Assembly: GCF_020497125.1 (NCBI RefSeq)
Contig: NC_059073.1
Coordinates: 9,755,225-9,819,224, forward strand
Reading direction: 5' to 3'
Source of the DNA: Mauremys mutica
Taxonomy: Eukaryota; Chordata; Testudines; Geoemydidae
DNA: 64,000 nucleotides
A model generated the notes under the pieces. It did no database searches and was not told the origin of the DNA. It was given only the letters and a program-made list of their open reading frames with translations. The translations under genes were made by a program, and so were the position numbers. Every line of letters begins with the position of its first letter. Position 1 is the stretch's first letter. Shown piece by piece: positions 11,365 through 22,774 of the stretch.

Positions 11365-11715
11365 TCAAACAATAATGATGGTGTCCTCTGCACAGCACAA
11401 TCTCACACACAGAGTATATGCGAGGTCATGCCTTGCATGCCACTGACAGAAGAGGTGCCGGGGATGAGCTCTGGCATGTCCCAGCACAAAGTAAATTTTG
11501 CTTGTACATAAGCTATCATTAATTTTTAGTTCTGTGATCAATTCCTCTTTTTTTGTCAAGACAAGATCTAATGTAGAACTTCCCCGTGTTGGATGCAACA
11601 CTTTCTGAGTGAGGAAATTCTCTTCCATAATATTTAGAAATTCCAAGGGCATTTTAGCACTGGCAGCATGAGCCCTCCTGCATATGTCACTCAAATTGAA
11701 GTCCCCCATGGTCAC
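11365..11715 (-). pseudogene. CR1-type LINE endonuclease fragment
   Basis: About 115 open residues on the minus strand include MGDFNLSDIC, a match to the GDFN motif of apurinic-type LINE endonucleases, followed by FLNIMEENFLTQKV and PTRGSSTLDLVLTKKEEL. This order matches CR1/L2-type ORF2 endonuclease domains. The frame then degrades, and no adjoining reverse transcriptase is found. Confidence 0.75.
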
Positions 11716-11959
11716 ACAGTTTTTTCCTACACATTATAGATAGGAGGACACTGGTGACCTGCTAGCTCTCTCATGCTCAGGGATCTCTCCACTAGGATCC
11801 CAGACACCGAGCTGCCCCTCTTACTGCAGTTTAGATGCAGCAGCAGGAAACTGAGGACAAAGAAACACATCAACACAGCTGCCCTGGCTACAAAACAGTG
11901 TGGATGGAGAAGATTATAATCTCAGACACCAATAACAGAGGGCACAAAAAGCGGCGACA

Positions 11960-12735
11960 CAAATGGTGGCACCAGTTCTTTTGTTGCCAATGTGGCTAAC
12001 AACCCCTGCACAGGAGCAAGTCCCTCTCACATCCCCTACCCTCCCAGCCCTTCAAATCGCTCTCCAGTATGGCCCCTCCCTCCCTGTACATATCCCGCCA
12101 GCCAAGCCCCTCCATATCATGGCCCCTCTCAGTCCCATAGGCAACCAAGCCCCTCTCATTGGGTTCTCTCCAAACTCCCTAAACACCCACAGCCTCAATC
12201 CATATGATGGCTCCCCAGCCTTATTGGCACCCCTTGCCCTGCCACATCCTTCCATATGGTGTCCCCAAAGGCCTCTAAACACCCCAGGCTTATTAAACAC
12301 CACCCAGCCCCTTACCCAGCCAACCTGCTCAAATGGTGGTCCCTCCTAGACATCTTAGCAGTGTGTTGGGCTAAGGGAGCTAATATCCCCATTTGGTAGC
12401 CTCTCCCAGTCCTGTAAACACCACTGTTCCACTGGCAGCCAAGTCCCCTCCACATTATGGTCCCTCCCAGTCCCCTAAATATCTGGAATCTCTTAAACAC
12501 CCCCAACCCAATAGCCCATAAATCCTTCCTTATTACAGTCCCTCCTAGCCCCCTAGTCAATCTAGCCCCGTCCTGTGGTGGCCTCTCCCAGCCCTCTTGC
12601 CCCCCCCCCGACCATTGGTCAATGATGTCCCTTATTTGATGATCCCTCAGATCTCTTTAAACAGCCTCAGCCCACTAGCCACCTGATTCTCCCCATATAG
12701 TGGGCCTGTCCAGCTCACTAGCCAGCCAAGCTCTC
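11960..12735. repeat. C-rich degenerate satellite, left part
   Basis: Variants of ATGGTCCCTCCCAGTCCCC and of CTAAACACCCC recur many times at irregular intervals of roughly 50-100 bases. The array resumes beyond the solo LTR at 13427. Long plus-strand frames here follow from the repeat and low stop content. Confidence 0.6.
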
Positions 12736-13426
12736 TGTGATGGGGCACTCCACTCACCAATAGGATGGCGCCTCCTCCTGGCCATTTTGGGGATTAACTT
12801 CATGAGGTCAATGCCCCTTCCTGCACTTGTGCGCCCCCTCTCTGTCCTTCTCTCTTGGTATTCAGCCCCCTCTCGCTCCAAGAGCTGCCTCTTCGTGACT
12901 CGGCCCTCCGTCCAGGTCTCTGTACATGCTTTCTCCTTCCAGGGTGTCAAAGTCTTCCTTCAGCAGCCCTAGGCAGCCTTCCCATTCACTGCCTCAGTGG
13001 TGGCAGGGGAACATGGGCCTGCCCTCTACGCCAGGCTCCAGCCCAGGGACCCTCTAGTCATCAGCCAAGGTCGGTTCTCACCTGGACCTTCCTGCCTTTC
13101 TCCTTACCATCTGGTACTCCCCCCGCCAGCTTCACCACTCCCTCCTCCCAGAGAATAACTGTGGGCTACCTGTCTCTGCTGCCTCCAAACACTCCTCCCT
13201 TCTTCCAGGCTGTGACTGCAACCTTTCCTAGAAGCTCCGTCTGCTGCCAATTTCCTGTCTTTATAGCCCCAACCCAGCTCATTCCTCCTCAGCCGGGCTC
13301 CCCCACCGAGTTTTGGGATTACTTGGGCACCTGATTCCCCTCAGCTGTGGCCTGCTGGGTTAATTAGCCCTCTTCTCAAGCCACATCAAACTTTCTGGGC
13401 AAGTGTGGGGTGAATACCCCATCACA
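12736..13426 (-). mobile_element. Solo LTR, 691 bp, inserted in a C-rich satellite
   Basis: It begins TGTGATGGGG and ends CCCCATCACA, so the ends are inverted and obey TG...CA. On the minus strand GGCTATAAAGACAGG is a plausible TATA box. The flanks CTCTC and CTCCC look like a 5-bp target duplication with one change. C-rich degenerate repeat lies on both sides. Confidence 0.7.
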
Positions 13427-13665
13427 CTCCCCCATGTAGATGGCCCATTTTAGGCATCCTTAGTACCCACAGCCCACTAAGTCCCATTAGGGTGACCACA
13501 CCTCTAACTCGAAAACACTCTCCTATAGCTTCTTCCTCTCGGTACCCACCAAATCTAGATCGCCATCAGGCTCCTCCAAGGGCCCCCTACACTCGAAACC
13601 CCCCCAGCCCATGAGCTACCCAGTCTTGCACCCTCCCCCAATGTCCCCCCAAACCTAACCAGCCA
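13427..13665. repeat. C-rich degenerate satellite, right part
   Basis: CCATGTAGATGGCCCATTTT, CCCACAGCCCACTAAGTCCC and CCCCCCAGCCCATGAGC continue the theme of 11960-12735 after the LTR insertion. Confidence 0.5.
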
Positions 13666-15129
13666 GGAAGCAAGTGAGCATGTTTTGTGGCCTATGGGAG
13701 CTATAATGAGATCGTCAGGGATACAACTCCATCAGCAACTTCAGGAACTTAAGAAATCAACCAGCAAACCCTTCCCCAGCACCAAGCTACAGCTGCCGAC
13801 AGTTCAGTCCAACATCTCTCCACCACAAAGGACTCTCGCTCTTTCAAACTGTCTCCAGTAACTACGTGCCATCTGGATGCTGCTGCTGAATAGTACCATT
13901 GTAACAACCCCTTTTTGCTTGATAACGCTGCATTGCTATGAACATTCAGCTGTACCTCCCACAATTACATGTGATTATTGACTATTGACCGAACTCTTGA
14001 TTATCAGCTGCTGACTCAGTTAGTGCTACTATTGATGGTTACTGTGCTTGGTGCATATGACCCCACTTCGGATTGTTAATAACAATATTATGCAAAATAA
14101 CGCTTTCCCAAACGTTCCTGGTTCTACATTTATTGGTTTGAGCCTCTTGGTGCCGTTCTGTATCTTTCCACCAAAAACAGAAGTTTCAGATATGAGGACA
14201 TGGCCACTACCAGGGGAACTGGTCTGCTTGAAGATGAGTTATTGTTAATTACCGGAATAAAAAGGGGTAAACACGCGACCCCTATTGCTGACGGTACTCA
14301 GTGCCATGCCTGTTGTGACAAAGGAGGAAGGTCGGGGGCCATGTGTCATGTCTGAGAGGGCAGGAGAGTCCTTTCCTACCATAGCTCCATTTCTATTGGT
14401 CCCTGGGCTAATGGCCTTCATGCTAAAAAAATACAGTGCCAGATCCTCAGCTGGTCTAAACTGGTGTAGCTCTATTGAAGCCAATCGCCTCTTTTGGTGC
14501 AGAGATCCTGCAAGGATCTCCGAGAAGCTACACCAGTTTATACCAGCTAAGGATGTGGCCCACGATGTGCAGCGCTTCTTTGCTAGACAGTCTCTTCATC
14601 TGGCCATCTATATTATCTACGTTATTATGTGCTCAATCAAACACCCAGCTTCCTGCCTCACTGAGGATGAGAGAGAATTATTTGGCTGCACTTTACATTC
14701 GGTTTTCTCTTGTCACCCTGACACAAATAATTGTGTTTGCTTTTGAGTGCTGTTTGAGAAGGTCTATTCTGGCCTCTGTCTTGTAGGTCACTGTGTGTTG
14801 GCCACTTCCCACACACATCCTGCTTCATGCCTTGCCTCAAGCTAGATGATGCAAAGCTGGAGACAGCCCAAAAGATCAGCAGCTGCAAACAGGTACAAAC
14901 ATGGATGAATCAAAACATGATTTACAATCCATGAAACGCTGGTTTTTTTCCAACTATTTAGATAACTGTAGTTCGACATGAGCCCATGATTGCTGACTCC
15001 TAATCCTAGCACTCTCTTGTGCACGCGTGTGACATCTACAGGGCAACGGTCTATAGATATGGCCATAGGTCCATAAACCAAAGGCCTTCACCCACTTCAC
15101 TATTGAATCCATCTTTGTGTCATTGTTTT
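13666..15129. other. No gene recognised
   Basis: An old dispersed-repeat scrap (CAGATCCTCAGCTGGTCTAA, 14438) is the only family signal. The 153-residue plus-strand frame at 14285-14746 has no motif and uses a non-ATG start. Confidence 0.45.
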
Positions 15130-15430
15130 ATAGTGTGTTTGATGATTTAGATGTTCTCACTGCAGTCGCATGAGGGGGAGTCTCTGATTTTCCACTTGTG
15201 CGTCAAGTAGCTACGTCTTCCATGGTTTGCTTGGATGTGGTTTACTGCCGCCCAAAGTCTGCATGACAGGTCAAAACCAGCAGGGCAGTTTGTTGAGTCA
15301 GTAACAATGTGCTTGTTTGGAATGGCAGATGAGGTCCAGACACTTTGCCATTCCCTGGCTGGATCCAGAGACATGAGGTGGCCACTTGTGGTCCAGAGGG
15401 GTTTCCGCAAATCAGAGTCACCTGGCATTT
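15130..15430 (-). pseudogene. Non-LTR retrotransposon C-terminal zinc-motif remnant
   Basis: On the minus strand LPAGFDLSCRLWAAVNHI-like sequence is followed by RRSYLTHKWKIRDSPSCDCS. The WxxLNRxRxxxG...W...C.CG pattern occurs at the end of some LINE ORF2 proteins. Only about 90 residues remain. Confidence 0.55.
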
Positions 15431-16932
15431 GTGGTTCTTTTCTAGTGAATGTAAAGCTCAGGCAAGCAGTCAGATGGAGAGAAACAGGAACACAAGATTT
15501 TTTTTTAATGTCAGATCAACCCACTGTTCCCTCTACACCTGCACAATATCTACTACTGCACAAGCTCTAGGAATAGTGACTATATGAGCAGGAATTTGTG
15601 GTGCCTGCAATGCAACAAGCCTAATGGATATCCTCACTGTACAGCATCTGTTCCCTCCTACCACATCAGGAGCTCTGCATGCTGTTATCTTAAATGCTAA
15701 GAAAGTTCCTCTGCACACAGCATTTTGCACAGGGAAATGCTGCTGTTTATCTTCTCAGGTATTGGAAGAAACAGCTGACACAACAGTAAATGAAAAGTAT
15801 GATCTTGTTTTATATATAATTAACATCACACTCAGTCTACTAGGGAATCCCCCATGTGAGAGGCAACTTTTATTTATTGTTATGTCAAAAGCCTGGCACT
15901 GAGAGCTGTTTCCTACCTTTCCCAGTTTTTTATCCTGTTTGACCATTTCCCTTTTTCTCCGGTCAACCACTGCTTCAAATATAGATGGGCGAAATTACCT
16001 GAACAAAACCTGAGGAGCAGAGGTGGTGCTATTTGGCAGAACCTGGCCCGTGAGTCTGCCATTTCTGGCTGGATGCTTTTAAACTCGTTTATAGCCCCTC
16101 AGCCTTTTTTACAGCTAATCCCACCATCCAAATGACAGTGCAGAGCGTGGCAGCTTTTCTCCTTTTCCCCTCTCCCTCCCTCTGGAAAGGAATTCACAGA
16201 TACAGAAACAAGGTGGCTGGCCAGCTTCAGAAAACGTGATGGCAAAGGGGTGTGAATTTCTGCTGTTAGAAGCCTGGCGGAAAGAAAGAAGAGTCTCCGC
16301 CCAGACATTTTCAGAGGGAAGGGGTCTTCTCTCAGGGACCCCTTAAAAGAAACATGAGGAGAACTGCCCATCATCCAACCCAAGCACAATTTTCCTTGGG
16401 GCAAACACTGGACCCCGTGGAAAGTGAGGGATGGCTGATGCTGGTGCTAGCTTGGGCCCAGGCCTAGGTACAAGGCAAATAATGGATGATAACACAAGCA
16501 TGGCAGATTGCAAGCTAATGATGATTAATTGTTTCATTTAAAAAAATATATATGTCAGTAATGACTAAGGTAAAGTCATCGCTTTGGAAGCACAGATGTT
16601 AGGTCAGTGTAATCACGATCACTCAGCCCCCTCTAGGGAAATTCCTCCCCGCATTTACCAAAGGTCTGATCGCGTAGGGGATGAGTGCACTGAAGTTGGT
16701 CATAGTGTTCCTCACAGAACCTTCTACTGCCGCGTTTCTCAGATGATTCTCTATGGACCCCCCAGGCTGATTAAAGCAGGCAGAGGTCTGCCAGTCAGGA
16801 GCTCTGAATTCTGATCTCAGCTCTGCCTCAGGCTTCCTTTGAGGCAAGGATCGGGCTGGGCTACACCGCTCAATGGAAGCTGGGGCCCGAGTTCCCGACA
16901 AGGGTGAAGAGTTGCCTGGCAGGGGACCTTGC

Positions 16933-17330
16933 TCATTCTGTCTTATCCTTTCCCTCATGGGAGGTTGGAGACCGACCTCGCACTGCCTTCTTGGGCTTCT
17001 TGGCCAGAACCATGGATGGGGACCAGTGCTGGCCAGTGGACGGTCTCGGTGCGGTGCTGCGCTCCGGGATCCCGGTGATCGGCCCCGAGTCGAAGTGTTG
17101 TTCTGGTGCCAGGGTGAGGGCTGACTCCATAAGCAGCACTCTTAAGCAAGTGTTGCACTCTTTCTTTGTCCTAGGCTTGAAGGACTTGCAGATTTTGCAC
17201 TTATCACTAATGTGCCCTTCGCCCAAGCAATGTAGACAGCTGCTGTGTGGATCGTTAATGGGCACAGGACTCTTGCAGCAATCACAGGGCTTAAAGTCTG
17301 GGGACTGGGGCATGCCCCATCCTGAGGCAA
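16933..17330 (-). pseudogene. Gag-like protein fragment with CCHC zinc knuckle
   Basis: About 130 residues are open on the minus strand. CLHCLGEGHISDKC is a perfect C-X2-C-X4-H-X4-C zinc knuckle. It is preceded by CDCCKSPVPINDPHSSC and followed by KICKSFKPRTKKE and MESALTLAPE. This resembles ORF1/gag of vertebrate DIRS-like or related retroelements and would bind the element's RNA. It is truncated at both ends: upstream by the SINE and downstream by frame decay. Confidence 0.65.
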
Positions 17331-17359
17331 AGGCCTGTTTGGGACCTATGAAGTCTCAG

Positions 17360-17547
17360 GGGGAGGGCTAGCTTAGTGGTTTGAGCATTGGTCTGCTAAA
17401 CCCATAGTTGTGAGTTCAATCTTTGAGGGGGCCACTGAGGGACCTGGGGCAAAAATTGGTCCTGCTAGTGAAGGCAGCGGGCTAGACTCAATGACCTTTC
17501 AAGGTCCCTTCCAGTTCTAGGAGATTGGTATATCTCCAATTATTACC
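17360..17547 (+). repeat. tRNA-derived turtle SINE (Cry type), copy 1
   Basis: The 5' head has a pol III A box (TAGCTTAGTGGTTTGAG) and B box region (GTTGTGAGTTCAATC). It is followed by the GGGGCAAAAATTGGTCCTG body, GGCTAGACTCAATGACC, and the tail GGTATATCTCCAATTATTACC. It is inserted in a gag-like retroelement fragment on the opposite strand. Confidence 0.88.
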
Positions 17548-18423
17548 TTTTTTCTAACTATTAGCAAATGGATACTAACACTAACAGGAAAACTACATAC
17601 ACTATAACAGAAAGAATCAACAAGTTCGTACGAACGAGAAAGCAACAGCGCTACTAGAAGCAGCAACAGTTCCAGCACCGTCACTGGTGGCAAGAAGGAA
17701 CTGAGGGTTGGGGGAGCTGGTGGCGCCCTATATACCGCAACATATGCACGCCACTCCAGGGGGCGCCAGAGCCATTCCCCTACAGATACTGCTGAGGGAA
17801 AAAACTTCCAGCACCGGTGCATGTGGCGAGCACACACCCTTAAGTTGAATGGACATGTGCAAGCACTCGAAGAAGAATAAAAGTTTCCTAGTTCACATTG
17901 AAGTAGCTCTCTTCAAACCAGACTACGTTCATGCAAACTAGGACCCTTGTTGTTCACACCTGCAGCGTCCACATGGGGGACTTTTCCATGGCGTTTACAA
18001 TCTGCTCTTGGTGTTTATTTATGGAGGCAATCTGGCAAGAGGATAATCTAAACACACACTACCTTAGGCAAGTGTTCCCATGCTCTGCATCCACTTCAGC
18101 TTGAGTCTTATAAGCTTCAGCACACAATGCAATCCCGGTTCTATCTGTCTGGTTGGACTTTGGATGGCAGCAGATTATGAGATTTGGGTTTAGTTTTAAA
18201 ACAGCTTTGTACATAGTTTTAATAACTAGTGAGAGGTGCCCAGGCCATGGGCAAAATGTAGAAATTGTTCTCACTTGGAGTCATTCTGGATTTCCCCATG
18301 GAAGTCAATGGTGTTCCTCTGGATTGGTGCTGCTTTAACAAAGCAGCTGTTGGTCCAATTCTGAATAAATCTCATATTTTCTGTGTTTTTCTTCTCCAGT
18401 ACTTGTCGTTATTGGGGCATGGA

Positions 18424-18540
18424 GCCAAAGTCTCATCTCACTTACAGCAGCATAAACATGCAGTAACTCCATTGCCTTCATTGATTTACTCCAGGCTTAT
18501 GCTAGCGTAACTGAGAGCAGAATTTGACCCAGGAGACTGG
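18424..18540. repeat. Old palindromic dispersed repeat
   Basis: GTAACTCCATTG, CATTGATTTACTCCAGGC and GTAACTGAGAGCAGAATTTG belong to a weakly palindromic family with fragments near 14435, 19095, 38330, 39180, 42405 and 61630. Confidence 0.4.
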
Positions 18541-18784
18541 ATTCTCCTGTCACACTGGAACAAATCAAGAGTAACTCTATGGAAATCAAGGTTAGCTGGA
18601 CCAGATCCACAGCTGCTGTAAACTGACGTATTGGGATCAGTTGAGGGCCTGGCACAGTTAGGTTCACTCCACTTAAATCAGCTAAGCTGCTCGGCATTCC
18701 ACTAGCGCCAGTGAAAAGTGAATTAGACAGAGGGAATGTAATTTACAAGCTCAGAGGATGGAAGGAAGTGTAGGTCAAATTAGG

Positions 18785-20290
18785 GGCTCAAGGGATTACT
18801 TTAATTTATGTCTTCTTACACCTTTTGTTAGATGCCTATATTGCTATGCAACTCTCTTCCAGCCCCTTGGTCTGAATCAGACTGGTTTTGACTCCTTTTG
18901 CCTCTCCAGACATGTAGATCCTCAGCAGGAGCGAATCAGCATAGCTCCACTGATTTCAATGTATACTGGTGGAGAATCTGGCCCTTAATTCCCAGCTATG
19001 GCCACTAACCGAGGCACTAAACCAACATACACATTAGGCCTCGGTCTCATTCTGCTCCCTTCTCTTACTTACCCTTGGTTGTATCCTTCATTAACACCGT
19101 TGACTTCAGTGGAGTCACTCGATTTACACCAGGGTAGGCGGAATCCAGCCCTATGCAGGAAAACAGGATGTTTGTTGTAGGAGTTAGTTCACCTTCTCCT
19201 GCTGCTCTTGAAGTCACAACCCTCTATTGTGGCATGACAAGTGGCGGCTGTTGAAATGGTTATGAGATGACTTCACGTGGGGACTCGAATAAGCAAGGAG
19301 GAGTAAGCTGAACGGCGGAGGAACAAAGATTCTGTTTTCACACAAATGTCCATAGCAATTAAACGTAATGAGCTGAGGTCTCCTCGCCAGCTTCTCATAA
19401 TACAAAGCATTGGGAAGCCATTCAGGTGAACAAAACTGTTCATTTTGTGCCCGGGAAATGCATTCAGCAGAAGGATGGGAAATCTGTCCCGGTGGGTGGG
19501 GTCAACTCACAATATCTGTTCTCCAAATGGAGGGGAGGATGCTTAACTAACAATAATCGCTTGCATTAATGTAGCACCTTCCATCTTAAAAGATTCCCGA
19601 ACACTTTAGAAACAATATTATTGCATCCAGTTTTGGTCCCCCCACTACAGAAAGGATATGGACAAATTGGAGAGAGTCCAGCAGAGGGCAACGAAAATGA
19701 TTAGGGGGCTGGGGCACATGACTTATGAGGAGAGGCTGAGGGAACTGGGGTTATTTAGTCTGCAGAAGAGAAGAGTGAGGGGGGATTTGATATCCACCTT
19801 CAACTACTTTAAGGGGGATTCCAAAGAGGATGGCGCTCGGCTGTTCTCAGTGGTGGCAGATGACAGAACAAGGAGGAATGGTCTCAAGTTGCAGTGGGGG
19901 AGTTGGAAATTAGGAAAAAATGTCTCACTAGGAGGGTGGTGAAACACTGGAAGGGGTTACATAGGGAGGTGGTGGAATCTCCATCCTTAGAGGTTTTTAA
20001 GGCCTGGCTTGACAAAGCCCTGGCTGGGATGATTTAGTTGGGATTGGTCTTGCTTTGAGCAGGGGGTTGGACTAGATGACCTCCTGAGGTCTCTTCCAAC
20101 CCCAATCTTCTATGATTCTATGATTCTAATACAAAATGGGTGATGTGCCCCGCCACCTTCGGAGTGAAGAGCAGCAGTTCAGAGCAACAGCGGAAGGGGC
20201 AGGAAGCGAAGAAAAATCCTGCGTAGAATTGAAATTGCAGGGGGAATTAAAGTAGGTAAGATGTCATTTCCCCCATGACTTCCTGCCCCA
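18785..20290 (+). repeat. Segmental duplication, copy 1 (CR1-interrupted)
   Basis: From CTTACACCTTTTGTTAGATGC through GGTGAACAAAACTGTTCATT and CACAATATCTGTTCTCCAAA, this segment matches 40330-41340 in the same orientation at roughly 80-85 percent by eye. After the CR1 (19622-20129) similarity resumes with GGGTGATGTGCCCCGCCA and GGGGGAATTAAAGTAGG. Confidence 0.85.
19622..20129 (+). repeat. CR1 LINE 3' end, copy inside a duplicated segment
   Basis: The characteristic CR1 3' sequence is clear: GGACAAATTGGAGAGAGTCC, GAGGAGAGGCTGAGGGAACTG, GGGTTGGACTAGATGACCTC, ending in ATTCTATGATTCTA. It interrupts the first copy of a segmental duplication whose second copy (40330-41340) lacks it. Confidence 0.92.
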
Positions 20291-20490
20291 TCCTGGCTAC
20301 TGCTCTGCCCCACCCCCAATTTGCACCCTCCACCCCTCTGCGTTCCAATCAGGTCCTTCCTCCTTATTGTCATACAGCCTGGGCACCAGCAAGGGGACGG
20401 CTCTGACAGCACAGGAGAGACGGGGTCCCTGCTCTGGATTCCTCTGCCTGAGGAAAAGGAGAGGAGCTACTGCAGGGACATCCTGTACAG

Positions 20491-20794
20491 CAGGGGTCCC
20501 CAACCCCCGGTCCGCGGCCCAGTACCGGTCCGCGGCCTCTTAGAAACCGGGCCACGAACCGACCCAGTGGAGCTTCCGCAGGCACGCCTGCGGGAGGTCC
20601 ACTGGAGCCGGTGGACCTCCCGCAGGCACGCCTGCGGAAGCTCCAGCTGAGCCCCGGGAGCAGCGGACCTCCCGCAGGCACGACTGCGGAGGGAGCGCTC
20701 GTCCCGCGGCTCAGCTGGACCTCCCGCAGGCACGCCTGCGGAGGGTCCGGCAAACGAAACCGGTCCCTGGACCTAAAAAGGTTGGGGACCCCTG
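20491..20794. mobile_element. hAT MITE, 304 bp, perfect CTGTACAG target duplication
   Basis: CTGTACAG flanks both ends (20483-20490 and 20795-20802). The ends are CAGGGGTCCCCAACC and its exact inverse. The interior is very GC-rich, built of short palindromes around CCGCAGGCACGCCTGCGG, and shares a module with the different hAT element at 41549. Confidence 0.92.
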
Positions 20795-21140
20795 CTGTAC
20801 AGCCCCTGCTGCCACACAAGGCAGCATGCCCCCTTGCTCTGTAGGGAAGGAGCAGGCTCAGTCCAGTCAGCATGTAGGAGCTGCCTGGGGATGGGGCAGC
20901 CTCAGTTGCTCTGTGGTTAATGTTTGTAAAGTGTTTTGAAGATATGCAGCCCAAGCCAAAGCCCACTGAAGTCAACATGAATCCTGGTACCAGCTTTGGT
21001 GGGCTTTGAATCAGGCACACAAAGCTGAAGGTGCCAAGTCCTGGAAGAAGCACCTACAATCCCAACTGAGTTCAGCACCTCTCCATTCCTGGACCTGAAT
21101 AAGAGCCGCTGTTAGGATCACTCCAAAATGGGCAGGCCCA

Positions 21141-22000
21141 GCGACACTGAACTGGAGAGCGTGAGGAGTCTACTGGGCAGCTGGTTCATTACTGTGCCCC
21201 TCCACAACTTGGCGGTTCTAGGTCAGCAGGAGGGGGAATAATATAGACACAGACTGTAAGGCCAGAAGGGACCATCATGATCATTTAGTCTGACCTCCTG
21301 CACATCACAGGCCACAGAACCTCACCCACCCACTCCTGGAACAGACCCCTAACCTCTGGCTGAGTTACTGACACCCTCAAATCAGGATTTAAAGACTTCA
21401 AGTTACCGAGAAGCCACCATTTGCTCTAGTTTAAACCTTCGAGTGACCCGTGCCCCATGCTGCAGAGGGAGGTGAAAACTCCCTCATGGTCTTTGCCAAT
21501 GTGACCTGGGAGAAAGTTCCTTCCCAACTCCAAGTATTGTGGTCAGTTGGACCCTGAGCATGTGAGTGGGACCCACCCGCCAGACACCTGGGAAATAATT
21601 TTCTTTAGTAGCTCAGAGCCCTCCCCATCTAGTGTCCCATCACCAGGCGTTGGAGATATTTGCTAATAGCCATTGTGGATGGATCACACACCATTGTAGG
21701 CAGTCTCATCATCCCATCCCCTCCATAAATTTATCAAGCTCAGTTCTGAAACAAGTTAGGGTTTTTGCCCCCACCAGTTCCCTTGGAAGGCTGTTCCAGA
21801 ATTTCACTCCTCTGATCATTAGATACCTCCGTCTAACTTGTTGATGGCCAGTGTCTATCCATTTCTTCTTGTGACAACAGCAGACCCAGCCCGTCCCCTT
21901 GCCAGTGGGGAGGGGAAGGTGGCAAACCATGACCAGGGTCTGGTTCTTGGAGGATGCATCATAGCCTGCCAACTGGGAGGCTGGGTGAGGAGCAAGGGAG
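21141..22000 (+). repeat. Unclassified dispersed repeat, copy split by CR1
   Basis: The left part, 21141-21237, and the right part, 21881-22000 (CAACAGCAGACCCAGCCC, GACCATGACCAGGGTCTG, GCCTGCCAACTGGGAGGCTG), together match 6804-7035. The CR1 lies between them. Confidence 0.65.
21238..21880 (-). repeat. CR1-type LINE fragment nested in another repeat
   Basis: It reads GGCCAGAAGGGACCATCATG, CACCCACCCACTCCTGGAAC, CATCACCAGGCGTTGGAGAT and CTTGGAAGGCTGTTCCAGAA, a CR1 3' region type I recognise from turtles, on the minus strand. It splits an unclassified repeat present uninterrupted at 6804-7035. Confidence 0.7.
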
Positions 22001-22770
22001 TTGGATACAAACCTGTAGAGACCCTGAGAGAAAGCAGCAAAGACCAGGGCAACAGAGGTCCCTTCAGCCAAACAGCAGAATAGACAGGAGCCTGAAGGGG
22101 TCTCTTGGGAGCCCAGATCCAGCAGCCCTTAAAGGTGCCCCAGAGTCAGAGGATTAGCCTGGAGAAGGAGTCCCTGTGATCTGACCAGGTGTTACACTCA
22201 AGGGGACAGGCTTGTGGTTCTCACAAAGGGTAAAAAGACGAGGTTCTGTGGGTTGAGGCCTATAGTATAATTCTTGGCCCACAGGTGGAGCGTCCTGCTA
22301 GTGGGGGCCGGCAGGGGAGCCACTGCATCAACAGGACAGTGCAGACTGGCCCTCAGTGAAGCAACAGACTGTGCAATTGAACCCTGAGCAGGGGGGTCAT
22401 GCTAGGCCTGAGACACCCGAACCCAAATGTGAACTGCCTCCAAAGGCCAAATGAGGAATTGTGGAGTTTCTCTTTGTTGTAACTGTGCTGTTGCACCTGG
22501 GGTGGGGGTGGGGAAGGAAGGGGTGGTATTTACAAATTTTCCTCCAGCCTTAGTAAGTGACCCTGTAGTTTAGTCAGTGTGTGTGTGCGTGATTGTTGGG
22601 ATACCGCACAGTGCTAGACTCCAACAGCTGAAACACCTGCAGCACTGGCCTTTGTTTTGTGGCACATGCTACCAAGTATCACATTGGAAAACATGTAGTA
22701 TATCACAACACTTCGGCAACCCCCCTGGAGGGGACAATAGTTGCAAAAATGGGTGGTAAAAAAGTACTGG
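22001..22770. other. No gene recognised
   Basis: G-rich, purine-rich sequence downstream of the repeat at 21141. It may be an unrecognised LTR or a continuation of that repeat. No TG...CA boundary is found. Confidence 0.4.
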
Positions 22771-22774
22771 GGCA

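Larger units (their letters stand above)
16620..17880 (-). mobile_element. Retrotransposon remnant with gag-like CCHC protein, split by a SINE
   Basis: The minus strand carries a non-coding leader (17548-17880, with CACTCGAAGAAGAATAA near its outer edge), then the plus-strand SINE (17360-17547), then a gag-like coding fragment. DIRS-type elements of reptiles have similar gag proteins, but assignment to DIRS or an LTR class is not secure. No pol region is visible. Confidence 0.5.

Noticed and set aside
11963..12349. 128-codon plus-strand proline-rich frame
   Set aside because: Lies wholly in the C-rich degenerate satellite; repetitive composition explains it.
13487..13510. MITE end TAGGGTGACCA
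   Set aside because: It matches the left end of the element at 57785, but no inverted partner or interior follows.
17360..17440. tRNA gene
   Set aside because: A and B boxes are present, as in the copies at 32829 and 44737, but the heads belong to the SINE and do not give an intact cloverleaf with acceptor pairing.
19214..19405. 63-codon minus-strand frame conserved in both duplication copies (also 40766-40957)
   Set aside because: Both start with TTG, not ATG, and amino-acid identity (about 65 percent) is lower than nucleotide identity. The frame persists because the DNA was duplicated, not through coding constraint.
20370..21053. 227-codon minus-strand frame
   Set aside because: Crosses the hAT MITE at 20491-20794 and is composed of its GC-rich repeats. 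No motif.
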